7,184 nt of DNA from Candidatus Nomurabacteria bacterium (lineage in GTDB: Bacteria; Patescibacteriota; Saccharimonadia; Saccharimonadales; Saccharimonadaceae). The notes beneath the pieces are model-generated. The model saw only the letters and a program-made list of their open reading frames with translations, had not been told where the DNA came from and made no database searches. The position numbers and the translations under genes are program-made. Each line of letters starts with the position of its first letter. Positions within the stretch are counted from its first letter, which is position 1. The stretch covers positions 1-7,184 of the forward strand of contig JAISHL010000060.1 of NCBI GenBank assembly GCA_031262565.1. The letters are read 5' to 3'. This document shows, piece by piece, positions 1 through 6,872 of the stretch.

Positions 1-794
1 AAACCACACAAACTCACCAAAAGTTGCAAAACTGCACCCAAAACCACGCCCAACGCCACGCCCATAATTCCGCCCGCAAAAATCTCGTGTCCAAAAATCG
101 TGATACCATTTGTAAACCACAGCGCGCCGATGATAATGCCGACGTTGTAGATCACTGGCGACAGCGTAAAGAAGACGAACCGCCCGACCGCCTGCTGAAT
201 CGACGCGATTATCGCCGCAATTGCAAACAAAAACGGATTTATCGCGATCACGCGCATCATTGATACCGCCAACGCCTGACCAGATTCAGACAAGCCTGGA
301 CCGACCAAATATTTCACCAACCACGGCGCAAAAATCATGATTAAAATTGATGCCACCAACGTAATTATCGCCATAAAATTCATCACCGAACTACTGAGTT
401 GCCACGCCGAATCGCGATTATTTTTTGCCAATCGCTCGTTAAAAACTGGAATAAACGTAACGGATAACGCCCCAGTCACTAAAATCATGAACATAAAATC
501 GGGAATCGTGAACGCCACAGTGTAAGCATCAATGCCGACTTTGTAAGAATCGAGATACATGCCGTTAAGCAGGCGATCGCGATAAATCCCCAAAACCGCG
601 GAAATCAACGTTGATGCGCCAAGAATTGTCGCCGCAACTTTGATCGGGATCTTACTGTTCGCCCTCGCCAATGCCGCCAAAATCCGATTTTGATGTCGAC
701 GCTTTTTAGCTTTTTGAAGATTTTTTTCATCCACTAAATCAACAACCTCAGTCACATCTGTATCTTTTATTTTATCGTCGTTTTCTCGCTTCAT
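1..794 (-). CDS. murJ: MurJ/MviN-family lipid II flippase, N-terminal part (gene continues past the left edge)
   Basis: MurJ moves the peptidoglycan precursor lipid II from the inner to the outer face of the cytoplasmic membrane. The visible 264 residues have an open frame to the window edge. Residues 1-46 form a charged, probably cytoplasmic extension rich in Lys, Asp and Arg. Membrane segments follow at about 53-71, 89-118, 137-160, 176-200, 207-227 and 240-262. The family pattern is clear: VLGIYRDRLL (67-76), IDAYTVAFTIPDF (88-100), GALSVTFIPVF (108-118) and SPVIYNVGIIIG (212-223). From remembered alignment with E. coli MurJ, Arg24 is kept (R72) and Asp39 is kept (D89), while Arg18, Arg52 and Arg53 are replaced by A66, F102 and M103. 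The ATG is chosen because it is the first in frame, lies just after a -10-like element, and has no upstream alternative before the ftsH stop. No Shine-Dalgarno is present. It is last in the visible minus-strand unit, 71 nt after ftsH. The family call is firm; the substrate is inferred from the family. Confidence 0.92.
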   Translation of the reverse strand, partial: MKRENDDKIKDTDVTEVVDLVDEKNLQKAKKRRHQNRILAALARANSKIPIKVAATILGASTLISAVLGIYRDRLLNGMYLDSYKVGIDAYTVAFTIPDFMFMILVTGALSVTFIPVFNERLAKNNRDSAWQLSSSVMNFMAIITLVASILIMIFAPWLVKYLVGPGLSESGQALAVSMMRVIAINPFLFAIAAIIASIQQAVGRFVFFTLSPVIYNVGIIIGALWFTNGITIFGHEIFAGGIMGVALGVVLGAVLQLLVSLCG

Positions 795-800
795 ACTCTA

Positions 801-814
801 AATATTTTAGCACA
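801..814 (-). promoter_or_regulatory. Extended -10 element directly before murJ (leaderless-type promoter)
   Basis: Read on the minus strand, TGTGCTAAAATATT contains TGC plus TAAAAT (hexamer at 804-809), an extended -10. Only 9 nt separate the hexamer from the murJ ATG, so transcription would begin about 0-3 nt before the start codon. No good -35 is seen (TTAAGT at 17 bp). The identical 14-mer lies at the same place before ftsH. Function is inferred from position and repetition. Confidence 0.55.
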
Positions 815-865
815 ATTCCAAGCAAAACTTAAATTCAGTTGCCAGAAAATTTTGCCAGTTGCTTT

Positions 866-2761
866 TTAATATAATTTTGCCGATTCTGGAAGTTTCGCAC
901 CCTTGAAAATCTCTTTAACTTGCTCGGCGTCAAGTGTTTCGTTTTCCAATAGTTTATCTTTGATCTTATCAAGATATTTGCGATTTTCCGTCAAAACAAT
1001 CCGCGCCCGATTTGCCGCTTCCTCGATCAATTCGTTAATCTCATGATCAATTTCTTCGGCGGTCTTCTCGGAATATGGTTTTTCGCGAGTGATTCGATCC
1101 ATCATCAAACCGCCTTCATCTTCATGAAAGACTTGATCGCGCAATTTAGATCCCATGCCCTGCTCGATAATCATATCGCGCGCCACCGCTGTTGCATTAC
1201 GTAAATCCGAACCTGCGCCAGTCGTAATCTTGTCACGCCCATAAACAATTTCCTCAGCGATTCGCCCGCCCAACGCTCGCGCCAAAATATCCTTGAACTC
1301 AACAACACTCGTATATGGTCGATCTTCTGGCGGCAAAGTCCAAGTTACACCCCCTGTGCCACCACGAGGAATAATTGTCACTTTGTGAACATCGTCACTA
1401 TCTGGCAAAACTTGTGCAACCAGCGCATGACCACCTTCGTGATACGCCGTCAATTCGCGATCGTGCTCATTCATAACTTTACTCTTGCGCTCTGGACCGA
1501 TCGCCACTTTCTCAAACGCCTGTGTCAAATCTTCATTTGTAATTGTTTTGCGATTTTGACGAGCTGCACGAATCGCCGCCTCATTGGCGATATTCGCAAG
1601 ATCCGCCCCAGACGAACCAGCAGTTTTTGCCGCCAACGCATCCAAATCAATATCTTTCTCGGTCTGCTTTTTCTCAAAATGAACTTTCAAAATCGCCAAA
1701 CGATCTTTGCGCTCTGGCAGAGATATATTCACCCGACGATCAAATCGCCCTGGGCGGAGCAAAGCTGGATCCAAAACGTCCGCGCGATTTGTTGCTGCTA
1801 AAACGATAACTGTTTGCTTATCCTCAAATCCATCCATTTCAACCAAAATCTGGTTCAAAGTCTGTTCGCGCTCGTCGTGACCGCCACCCATACCGCTACC
1901 ACGACGACGACCAACTGCGTCAATTTCATCTATGAAGATGATGCATGGTGAATTTTTCTTGGCTTTTTCAAACAAGTCACGCACGCGACTCGCACCAACA
2001 CCAACAAACATTTCCACAAATTCCGAACCGCTGATCGAGAAGAACGGAACACCAGCTTCACCTGCAACTGCACGAGCCAACATTGTTTTGCCAGTTCCTG
2101 GAGGGCCAACCAAAAGCACGCCCTTTGGAATCTTTGCGCCAACTTCGGCAAATTTTTTCGGATGTTTCAAAAAGTCAACAACTTCAACTAGATCTTCTTT
2201 CGCTTCGTCGTTACCTGCGATTTCAACAAATTTAGTCTGTTTTTTGTCCTTGCCATATAATTTCGCTTTACTGCGCCCAAAGCCCATTGATTGATTATTT
2301 TGCGCGCCAGCCGCCCGCATCATCCAGATAAACAAGATAGCAAGCAACACTACTGGTAACAAAATCGACATCACATTCCATATCACGTCCGCCGTCGACA
2401 AAGTTGGTTCTGTTGACGAATATTCAACTTTATTCAAATCCAGTCCCTGCTCCGCCGCCGAACTGCCCGTCGGAATGCGCGATTGATAACTCGCCGTTTT
2501 CTCAGTTTTTCCTTCGTCATCTTTTTTATAAATCGTCAGCTCATTTCCACTTTCGACAATTTTGGCGATCTTGTCTTCGTTGACTTGTTGGACTAACTTC
2601 GAGAAAGAAATTTCCTCTAAACTGTTGTCACCTCGCACCGCCGCCAAAACTGCAAGCACGATAAAGATGATTAATGCATAAAAAATTACGTTTTTGAATC
2701 GACGATTCCCCTTTTTCGATTCGGGCGCGCCACCCGCTGGTTTATTAGAATTTGGTTTCAT
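866..2761 (-). CDS. ftsH: ATP-dependent zinc metalloprotease FtsH
   Basis: FtsH is a membrane-anchored hexameric AAA+ protease that degrades misfolded or unassembled membrane proteins and selected soluble ones. At 631 residues it is of usual length. Order: short basic N-terminus, membrane segment 25-42, extracytoplasmic domain about 43-125, membrane segment 126-148, AAA+ module, and M41 peptidase. Walker A is GPPGTGKT (219-226), the pore motif is FVG (252-254), Walker B is IIFIDEID (274-281), and the second region of homology includes RPGRFDRR (336-343). The zinc motif is HEGGH (441-445, HEXXH type, with Gly where Ala is common). The third ligand is probably D519 in GAGSDL. All catalytic positions are intact. 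The start follows tilS by 10 nt and has no Shine-Dalgarno; an extended -10 sits 7 nt upstream. tilS next to ftsH is a gene order also known in Firmicutes and Actinobacteria, where hpt often lies between them; it is absent here. Confidence 0.98.
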   Translation of the reverse strand: MKPNSNKPAGGAPESKKGNRRFKNVIFYALIIFIVLAVLAAVRGDNSLEEISFSKLVQQVNEDKIAKIVESGNELTIYKKDDEGKTEKTASYQSRIPTGSSAAEQGLDLNKVEYSSTEPTLSTADVIWNVMSILLPVVLLAILFIWMMRAAGAQNNQSMGFGRSKAKLYGKDKKQTKFVEIAGNDEAKEDLVEVVDFLKHPKKFAEVGAKIPKGVLLVGPPGTGKTMLARAVAGEAGVPFFSISGSEFVEMFVGVGASRVRDLFEKAKKNSPCIIFIDEIDAVGRRRGSGMGGGHDEREQTLNQILVEMDGFEDKQTVIVLAATNRADVLDPALLRPGRFDRRVNISLPERKDRLAILKVHFEKKQTEKDIDLDALAAKTAGSSGADLANIANEAAIRAARQNRKTITNEDLTQAFEKVAIGPERKSKVMNEHDRELTAYHEGGHALVAQVLPDSDDVHKVTIIPRGGTGGVTWTLPPEDRPYTSVVEFKDILARALGGRIAEEIVYGRDKITTGAGSDLRNATAVARDMIIEQGMGSKLRDQVFHEDEGGLMMDRITREKPYSEKTAEEIDHEINELIEEAANRARIVLTENRKYLDKIKDKLLENETLDAEQVKEIFKGAKLPESAKLY

Positions 2762-2765
2762 GATG

Positions 2766-2779
2766 AATATTTTAGCACA
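2766..2779 (-). promoter_or_regulatory. Extended -10 element directly before ftsH, overlapping the tilS stop codon
   Basis: The minus-strand 14-mer TGTGCTAAAATATT repeats exactly the one before murJ. The -10 hexamer TAAAAT is at 2769-2774 and is preceded by TGC. It ends 7 nt before the ftsH ATG, so the predicted first transcribed base is at or next to the A of the start codon. The first three bases of the hexamer are the tilS stop codon TAA. The best -35 at 17 bp is TTACGA (2792-2797), a poor match. This element would let ftsH be expressed apart from tilS. It is a prediction from sequence only. Confidence 0.55.
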
Positions 2780-3641
2780 TAAAATTCTTTTTCGTAACTA
2801 CAATCTCGCGTTTTTTTGCAAAAAATTCGTAATTTCCAACTTGTGTCATCTTATTTTGTCGTGCGGTTTTTATAAATAACAACAACTGATCTAATTGCGG
2901 AGTCGTTAAATCGTGTTCCGTCACTTCGCGCAAAATCTCAATCGCCACGTTTTCGAGCAACATAGTGAAAAAATAACGTGAAAGCTCGGGATTTTGAGGA
3001 GTTTTTTTCTTAATCTCCGCCTCAATTTCGGCGCGCAAAACTCGCTGTTTTTGGCAAAGTTCTAAAAGTTGCGTTTTTTGTCGTGGTGTAATTTTAACTA
3101 AAAAATCTCGCACGCGATTACGAAAATAATTCGGCGAAAAATTCGTCGCGTCCTCAATCCAGTTCAAATCATGTTCAATCGCATAGCTTACAATCTCGGA
3201 TTTTGTCATATTTAACAGTGGTCGTAAAACGTTTCCCGACATCGGCGCAAGACCTCGCCAACCCGTGCCACGTATCAAATTTATCACCACGGTCTCCAAT
3301 AAATCGTCCTGATGATGCGCCGTAACAATCTTGGCTGGCGGGACGATATTTGACAAAAACTCATACCGTTTTTCGCGCGCCAACTCTTCATTGCAACTTT
3401 TTGCTAAATTTCCCTCGCCAAGCACAAATTCTACCCCATATTCAGCCGCCAAATCGCGCACAAATTCCGCGTCCTTATGCGATTCTTCACCTCTGATTCC
3501 ATGGTCAAAATGCGCCACGATAAAATCATCAGGAAAAATCGCCTCAGTCAAAAGCTCACCACGTGCCACCTTATCTAACATTACAACCGAATCAACACCG
3601 CCGCTAACCGCCAAGATATATTTTGAGCCACTCCCTCTCAT
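2772..3641 (-). CDS. tilS: tRNA(Ile)-lysidine synthetase, short form
   Basis: TilS uses ATP and lysine to convert C34 of the CAU anticodon of one tRNA-Ile to lysidine, so that it reads AUA codons and is charged with isoleucine. The enzyme is cytoplasmic and usually essential. The N-terminal PP-loop SGGVDS is at 13-18. AHFDHGIRGEES (43-54), AHHQDDLLET (108-117), the RGTGWRGLAPM stretch (124-134) and RPLL (140-143) are all typical of TilS rather than of TtcA. At 289 residues it is shorter than E. coli TilS (about 430). It has the catalytic domain and a helical tail but no clear C-terminal TilS domains, as in the compact Aquifex type. The ATG is the only one that keeps the PP-loop intact; its Shine-Dalgarno is weak (GGA at 3648-3650). 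It follows the unknown gene by 12 nt and precedes ftsH by 10 nt, so it is probably cotranscribed with both. ATA codons are in fact used here, for example in the L-lactate dehydrogenase gene. Confidence 0.95.
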   Translation of the reverse strand: MRGSGSKYILAVSGGVDSVVMLDKVARGELLTEAIFPDDFIVAHFDHGIRGEESHKDAEFVRDLAAEYGVEFVLGEGNLAKSCNEELAREKRYEFLSNIVPPAKIVTAHHQDDLLETVVINLIRGTGWRGLAPMSGNVLRPLLNMTKSEIVSYAIEHDLNWIEDATNFSPNYFRNRVRDFLVKITPRQKTQLLELCQKQRVLRAEIEAEIKKKTPQNPELSRYFFTMLLENVAIEILREVTEHDLTTPQLDQLLLFIKTARQNKMTQVGNYEFFAKKREIVVTKKNFMC

Positions 3642-3653
3642 AAAAATTCCAGA

Positions 3654-4355
3654 TTAAAAATCCTGCAAAACAGCAATAACTGAACTATCTATCTCATAAC
3701 CAGCGAAACAATCACCAACTCCAACTTGACCGTTGACACGAATTCCCGAGCTCAGAACGCGATCATTAACAACTTTACCTTGAAAATTCCGCGCATAACC
3801 ATACTCAATAGTTGAAAAGTAATCCAATACGGCGTTTTTCTTCTCTTCGTCATTCATCTCTTTATCAGATAATGCATCCCAGATCTTATCGGCAATTTGC
3901 ATTAAGCGCGTTAAGTTTTCGGCTGGCGACAACGATACAATGTTAACGTCAGCTTCCGCGGCACGTTGCTTCTGTTGTTCAATATTTCCGCTATATTCTT
4001 GATCACCAAGACACGATACGACAATACTCTTCGCCTGATCGCGATTTTTCCCAATAATATCTTCAACGTCATTATCTAGAACGAATTTTTCATTAATATA
4101 AACTTCGTCATTATATGGCAACTTAGTTTGCAAAAGCTCTGCTAATTTTTTTATATATGCCAGCGCCTGCTCGGAATTTTCTATGTCACGCAAAGTTTCC
4201 AGCGAAATATGATCAACGCCACCTTTTTTTTGCTCTTGTTCAATCCAATCGTGGAATTTCTGTTTTTTAATATCTGCTTGCGTTAAAGCATTAGGCTGAT
4301 TAACGGTAATGTAAGAATTATCGTTATCTACTAAGCCCTTTGGTAGTTTCTCCAT
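3654..4355 (-). CDS. Hypothetical acidic soluble protein, first gene of the tilS-ftsH unit
   Basis: I do not recognise this 233-residue protein. It has no signal peptide or membrane segment and is acidic (about 41 Asp/Glu against 26 Lys/Arg), so it is probably cytoplasmic. Residues 24-80 look largely helical. The middle (81-143) alternates strand-like stretches such as KSIVVSCLG (109-117) and VNIVSLSP (137-144) with a Gln/Lys-rich segment. Residues 145-182 look helical again (NLTRLMQIADKIWDAL). The C-terminus (194-230) is Gly/Val-rich and strand-like, ending near VGVGDCFAGYEI (211-222). There are only two cysteines (C115, C216). The Glu/Asp-rich helix 145-180 recalls helices of HD-type nucleotide hydrolases, but no HD motif is seen and I make no such claim. 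The frame is intact, has its own promoter and a purine-rich ribosome site, and sits 12 nt before tilS, which argues for a real, expressed gene. The function is unknown. Confidence 0.8.
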   Translation of the reverse strand: MEKLPKGLVDNDNSYITVNQPNALTQADIKKQKFHDWIEQEQKKGGVDHISLETLRDIENSEQALAYIKKLAELLQTKLPYNDEVYINEKFVLDNDVEDIIGKNRDQAKSIVVSCLGDQEYSGNIEQQKQRAAEADVNIVSLSPAENLTRLMQIADKIWDALSDKEMNDEEKKNAVLDYFSTIEYGYARNFQGKVVNDRVLSSGIRVNGQVGVGDCFAGYEIDSSVIAVLQDF

Positions 4356-4366
4356 GATAAGCTAAA

Positions 4367-4376
4367 CCTCTTCCTT
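4367..4376 (-). promoter_or_regulatory. Ribosome binding site of the hypothetical gene
   Basis: The purine run AAGGAAGAGG ends 11 nt before the ATG at 4355. The spacing is somewhat long, but the run supports that start because no other in-frame ATG lies upstream after the promoter. Confidence 0.5.
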
Positions 4377-4402
4377 GACAATCTCTTAAAATTTCTACAT
4401 AA

Positions 4403-4431
4403 GGTATACCACGCCAACACAAAAAAGTCAA
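4403..4431 (-). promoter_or_regulatory. Sigma-70-type promoter of the hypothetical-tilS-ftsH unit
   Basis: On the minus strand, TTGACT (4426-4431) and TATACC (4403-4408) are separated by 17 bp, and TGG before the -10 gives an extended element. The predicted start near 4396 leaves a leader of about 40 nt that includes a purine-rich ribosome site. The promoter lies just past the enolase terminator, so this unit is expected to be transcribed separately from enolase. Confidence 0.65.
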
Positions 4432-4437
4432 CGTGGT
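4408..4437. repeat. Inverted repeat ACCACG / CGTGGT spanning the promoter
   Basis: ACCACG (4408-4413) and CGTGGT (4432-4437) form a 6-bp inverted repeat with an 18-nt centre. The arms bracket the -35 and the spacer of the promoter at 4403-4431, a position that would suit an operator. Six base pairs can occur by chance, so this is only a candidate. Confidence 0.25.
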
Positions 4438-4441
4438 TTTC

Positions 4442-4472
4442 AAAAAATAGCCAGAATAAATCTGACTATTTT
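4442..4472 (-). terminator. Intrinsic terminator of enolase
   Basis: On the minus strand AAAATAGTCAGA and TCTGGCTATTTT pair over 12 positions with one G-U pair and a loop of 5 nt, followed by more T to give a run of six. It starts about 20 nt after the enolase stop. On the plus strand the same position would be a C-A mismatch, so the hairpin suits minus-strand transcription. Confidence 0.8.
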
Positions 4473-4491
4473 ATTTAGCGTATACTACAAC

Positions 4492-5811
4492 CTAGCGCTT
4501 AAACGGCTTCGCTAACTTAATCGCTGGATCTGCGTCCGCGATACGTAGCAATTCGTTATATTTCGCCACGCGATCTGAGCGCGACATCGAGCCAGTTTTG
4601 ATCTGACCACAGTTCAAGCCAACCGCCAAGTGCGCGATCGTTACGTCCTCAGTTTCACCCGAGCGGTGCGACATAACACAAGTAAAATTATTCTCATGTG
4701 CCAATTTGACCGCTGCAATCGTTTCCGACAACGAACCAATCTGATTGACTTTAATCAAGATTGAATTTGCCGCCTTCTCGTCGATGCCGCGTTGCAATAA
4801 TTTAGTATTCGTCACGAACAAGTCGTCGCCAACGATCTGGGTTTTATCGCCAACCGCCGCCGTAAATTTCGTCCAAGTCGCCCAGTCGCCTTCCGCCAAA
4901 CCGTCCTCGATCGACACGATTGGATAATCTGCCAACATTTTTTCATAGAACGAAATCATCTCGTCGCCAGTGCGCGCTTTATTATCTGCGCGCATTACAT
5001 ACATGGTTTTTTTGACAAACGCGCCGTCAGATGTCTTGGTGTCTTGCGGCTTGTAAAACTCGCTCGACGCTGCATCAATCGCCAAAACAATATCTTTACC
5101 CAATTCATAACCAGCATTCTTAACTGCCTCCGCGATCAAAGCAAATGGTTCTTCGTTGCCCTCTGTTACGTTTGGCGCATAACCACCCTCGTCGCCAACA
5201 GTAGTTTTATAACCATGCGCTTTCATAACTTTCGCCAAAGCATGGAAAATCTCCGCACCCATGCGAACAGCGTCAGCAATATTATCTGCACCGATTGGAA
5301 TAATCATGTATTCCTGAATATCTGTCGCCCAAGCTGCATGCGCACCGCCATTTGAAACGTTCATCATCGGCAGTGGCAAGCTAACTTCGCTTGTGCCTGA
5401 AATTTTTGCAATGTATTTATAAAGTGGCAAATTTTCTGACTTCGCCTGAGCTTTCGCGACCGCTAAAGATACCGCCAAAATTGCATTTGCGCCAAGTTTT
5501 GACTTATTCTCAGTTCCGTCCAAGTCAATCATCATCTGGTCAATTTTTGCTTGATCTGATGCATCTTGACCGATCAAAGCCTCCGCAATCGCGCCGTTAA
5601 CGTTTGCAACCGCAGTTAAAACGCCCTTACCACCATATTTCGACTCATCGCCATCGCGCAACTCCAAAGCTTCACCTGAACCAGTCGACGCGCCCGACGG
5701 CACAATCGCACAGCCCTTAGAGCCGTCCTCTAGCTCAACGTGAGCTTCCACCGTTGGATTACCACGACTATCAAGAACTTGAAGCGCGTGTATTAACGTA
5801 ATTTTCGCCAT
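4492..5811 (-). CDS. eno: Enolase (phosphopyruvate hydratase)
   Basis: Enolase converts 2-phosphoglycerate to phosphoenolpyruvate in glycolysis, in the cytoplasm. At 439 residues it has the usual length. The N-terminal domain holds LDSRGNPT (13-20) and the mobile loop PSGASTG (38-44). The barrel domain keeps GDEGG with the acid E208, metal ligands D246, E302 and D329, the catalytic base K354, SHRSGETED (381-389) and K405 in QIKTGS. All catalytic residues are present. [16 protein letters not shown] (154-169) differs from the more usual HADNxVDxQEF form, with Ala and Trp at 160-161. The ATG at 5811 is chosen over in-frame ATGs farther upstream (up to 5874) because a strong AGGAGG lies 7 nt before it and the protein then starts at the family-typical MAKITLI; the longer form would run across the promoter. 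The gene stands alone between its own promoter and terminator, back to back with the lactate dehydrogenase operon. Confidence 0.98.
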   Translation of the reverse strand: MAKITLIHALQVLDSRGNPTVEAHVELEDGSKGCAIVPSGASTGSGEALELRDGDESKYGGKGVLTAVANVNGAIAEALIGQDASDQAKIDQMMIDLDGTENKSKLGANAILAVSLAVAKAQAKSENLPLYKYIAKISGTSEVSLPLPMMNVSNGGAHAAWATDIQEYMIIPIGADNIADAVRMGAEIFHALAKVMKAHGYKTTVGDEGGYAPNVTEGNEEPFALIAEAVKNAGYELGKDIVLAIDAASSEFYKPQDTKTSDGAFVKKTMYVMRADNKARTGDEMISFYEKMLADYPIVSIEDGLAEGDWATWTKFTAAVGDKTQIVGDDLFVTNTKLLQRGIDEKAANSILIKVNQIGSLSETIAAVKLAHENNFTCVMSHRSGETEDVTIAHLAVGLNCGQIKTGSMSRSDRVAKYNELLRIADADPAIKLAKPFKR

Positions 5812-5818
5812 AAAAATT

Positions 5819-5824
5819 CCTCCT
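5819..5824 (-). promoter_or_regulatory. Strong ribosome binding site deciding the enolase start
   Basis: AGGAGG (within AAAGGAGG on the minus strand) lies 7 nt before the ATG at 5811. It settles the choice against the upstream in-frame ATG codons. Confidence 0.9.
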
Positions 5825-5838
5825 TTATTAACCGTCAT

Positions 5839-5867
5839 ATTGTATCGCACAAAAATCATTTGCGCAA
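5839..5867 (-). promoter_or_regulatory. Enolase promoter
   Basis: On the minus strand TTGCGC (5862-5867) and TACAAT (5839-5844) are 17 bp apart. The predicted start near 5832 gives a leader of about 20 nt that holds the strong ribosome site. The -35 overlaps that of the divergent lactate dehydrogenase promoter. Confidence 0.65.
5860..5867. promoter_or_regulatory. Palindrome TTGCGCAA shared as -35 by two divergent promoters
   Basis: The perfect 8-bp palindrome supplies TTGCGC on each strand, 18 bp from TATAAT on the plus strand and 17 bp from TACAAT on the minus strand. The two -35 hexamers overlap by 4 bp, so two polymerases could hardly bind at once. A regulator binding here could also act on both. 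Regulation is an inference. Confidence 0.5.
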
Positions 5868-5889
5868 CTGGCAATGTATGTGTTATAAT
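5860..5889 (+). promoter_or_regulatory. Promoter of the lactate dehydrogenase operon
   Basis: TTGCGC (5860-5865) and a perfect TATAAT (5884-5889) are 18 bp apart. TGTGT precedes the -10, a near-extended form. Transcription should begin near 5896, giving a leader of about 26 nt. With its consensus -10 it is probably the strongest promoter in the window. Confidence 0.75.
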
Positions 5890-5907
5890 TTAAGCATAAT
5901 AGAATTG

Positions 5908-5913
5908 AAAGGA
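5908..5913 (+). promoter_or_regulatory. Ribosome binding site of L-lactate dehydrogenase
   Basis: AAAGGA lies 8 nt before the ATG at 5922 and supports that start. Confidence 0.8.
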
Positions 5914-5921
5914 AATAAAAA

Positions 5922-6872
5922 ATGGTTAATAAAATAACAGTAGTAGGAGCAGGATTTGTTGGCTCAACTATTGCATACACGTTGACGCTTAATGCGGTAG
6001 CGAGCGAAATTTTACTAGTTGACGTAGCTGTCGATAAAGCCGACGGTGAAGCGATGGATATTGATCACGCCACACCGTTTGTTACCAATACTAAGGTTGC
6101 GTCTGGCTCATACGCAGATTCAGCAAACTCTGACATTATAGTTATTACAGCTGGAACAAATCAAAAGCCAGGCGAAACACGTATGGATATGGTTGGTCGC
6201 AATGCAAAAATTATGCGCTCAGTCGTCGAAGAAGTTGTCAAATATTCGCCGAACACAATTTTATTAGTCGTATCAAATCCAGTTGACGTAATGACGCAAA
6301 TTGCGTTAGATGTTAGCGGTTTTCCTAAAAATCGCGTGATCGGATCAGGCACCAACCTAGATTCAGCGCGTTTTCGCTATATTTTATCGCAGAAATTCGG
6401 CGTCGATCCACATTCAATCAATGCCTATATCCTAGGCGAACATGGCGACAGCGAGTTTCCAGTGTGGAGCAAAGTTTATATTGGTGGTATGGGCATCAAT
6501 GAAGCCTCGGATACTTTTGGAGGCGTCATGAAGAATGAAGATTACGTGACTATTGCTGACGAAGTAAAAAATTCGGCATATGAAATTATTGATCGTAAAG
6601 GCGCAACTTATTATGGCATTGCCGCGTCGGTGTCGCAAATTTGCCGTGCAATTTTACGCAACGAAAAAACCATCCTTCCACTTAGCGTGCCACTTGATGG
6701 ACAATATAACTTAAACAATGTTTATTTAAGTTTACCAGTCGTAGTTGGGCAATATGGAATTGAAAAAATTTTGACACCACAGATCTCAGAAGAAGAACTT
6801 GGCAAATTATATAATAGCGCACATGTAATTCAAGATGCTTATAATTCAGTAAAACAAGGAGGTTCATTATGA
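5922..6872 (+). CDS. ldh: L-lactate dehydrogenase
   Basis: It reduces pyruvate to L-lactate with NADH, closing fermentation by regenerating NAD+ in the cytoplasm. At 316 residues it is of family length. The Rossmann motif GAGFVG (9-14) and the acidic D34 after the second strand indicate NAD(H). AGTNQKPGETR (77-87) has Gln at the position that separates lactate (Gln) from malate (Arg) dehydrogenases, plus the loop Arg R87. SNPVDV (118-123), D147 and R150 in GTNLDSARFR, and the catalytic H174 in GEHGDS complete the active site. Its start follows a good promoter and ribosome site. The stop TGA overlaps the ATG of the next dehydrogenase (ATGA), which implies an operon and coupled translation. The use of TGA as stop also shows that UGA is not a glycine codon here. 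Codon use is slightly more AT-rich than in the minus-strand genes. A malate dehydrogenase is unlikely because of Q81. Confidence 0.96.
   Translation: MVNKITVVGAGFVGSTIAYTLTLNAVASEILLVDVAVDKADGEAMDIDHATPFVTNTKVASGSYADSANSDIIVITAGTNQKPGETRMDMVGRNAKIMRSVVEEVVKYSPNTILLVVSNPVDVMTQIALDVSGFPKNRVIGSGTNLDSARFRYILSQKFGVDPHSINAYILGEHGDSEFPVWSKVYIGGMGINEASDTFGGVMKNEDYVTIADEVKNSAYEIIDRKGATYYGIAASVSQICRAILRNEKTILPLSVPLDGQYNLNNVYLSLPVVVGQYGIEKILTPQISEEELGKLYNSAHVIQDAYNSVKQGGSL
6857..6862 (+). promoter_or_regulatory. Ribosome binding site of the D-2-hydroxyacid dehydrogenase
   Basis: AGGAGG lies inside the end of the L-lactate dehydrogenase gene, 6 nt before the overlapping ATG at 6869. It confirms that start. 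Confidence 0.9.

Noticed and set aside
24..525. Plus-strand open frames opposite murJ
   Set aside because: Their low-complexity, Asn/Arg/His-rich products and lack of ribosome sites mark them as antisense shadows of the clear murJ frame.
715..735. Possible frameshift in murJ at the run of seven T
   Set aside because: A recount shows that the frame from the ATG at 794 passes through the run as GAA AAA AAT and stays open to the window edge.
839..858. Direct repeat TTGCCAG in the ftsH-murJ gap, and an 11-mer GCAACTGGCAA shared with the lactate dehydrogenase promoter
   Set aside because: Repeats of this length are expected by chance several times in 7 kb, and neither forms a hairpin or a known site.
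1385..2294. Open frames of 70-140 codons overlapping ftsH on both strands
   Set aside because: ftsH is intact and conserved throughout, and these frames have no family features or initiation signals.
3654..4355. Assigning the unknown gene as hypoxanthine phosphoribosyltransferase from its place near tilS and ftsH
   Set aside because: No PRPP-binding motif (acidic pair followed by a Thr/Ser-rich loop) is present, and the gene lies before tilS rather than between tilS and ftsH.
5812..5874. Enolase start 21 codons upstream (ATG at 5874)
   Set aside because: The extra residues are not enolase-like, would cross the predicted promoter and transcription start, and ignore the strong AGGAGG before 5811.
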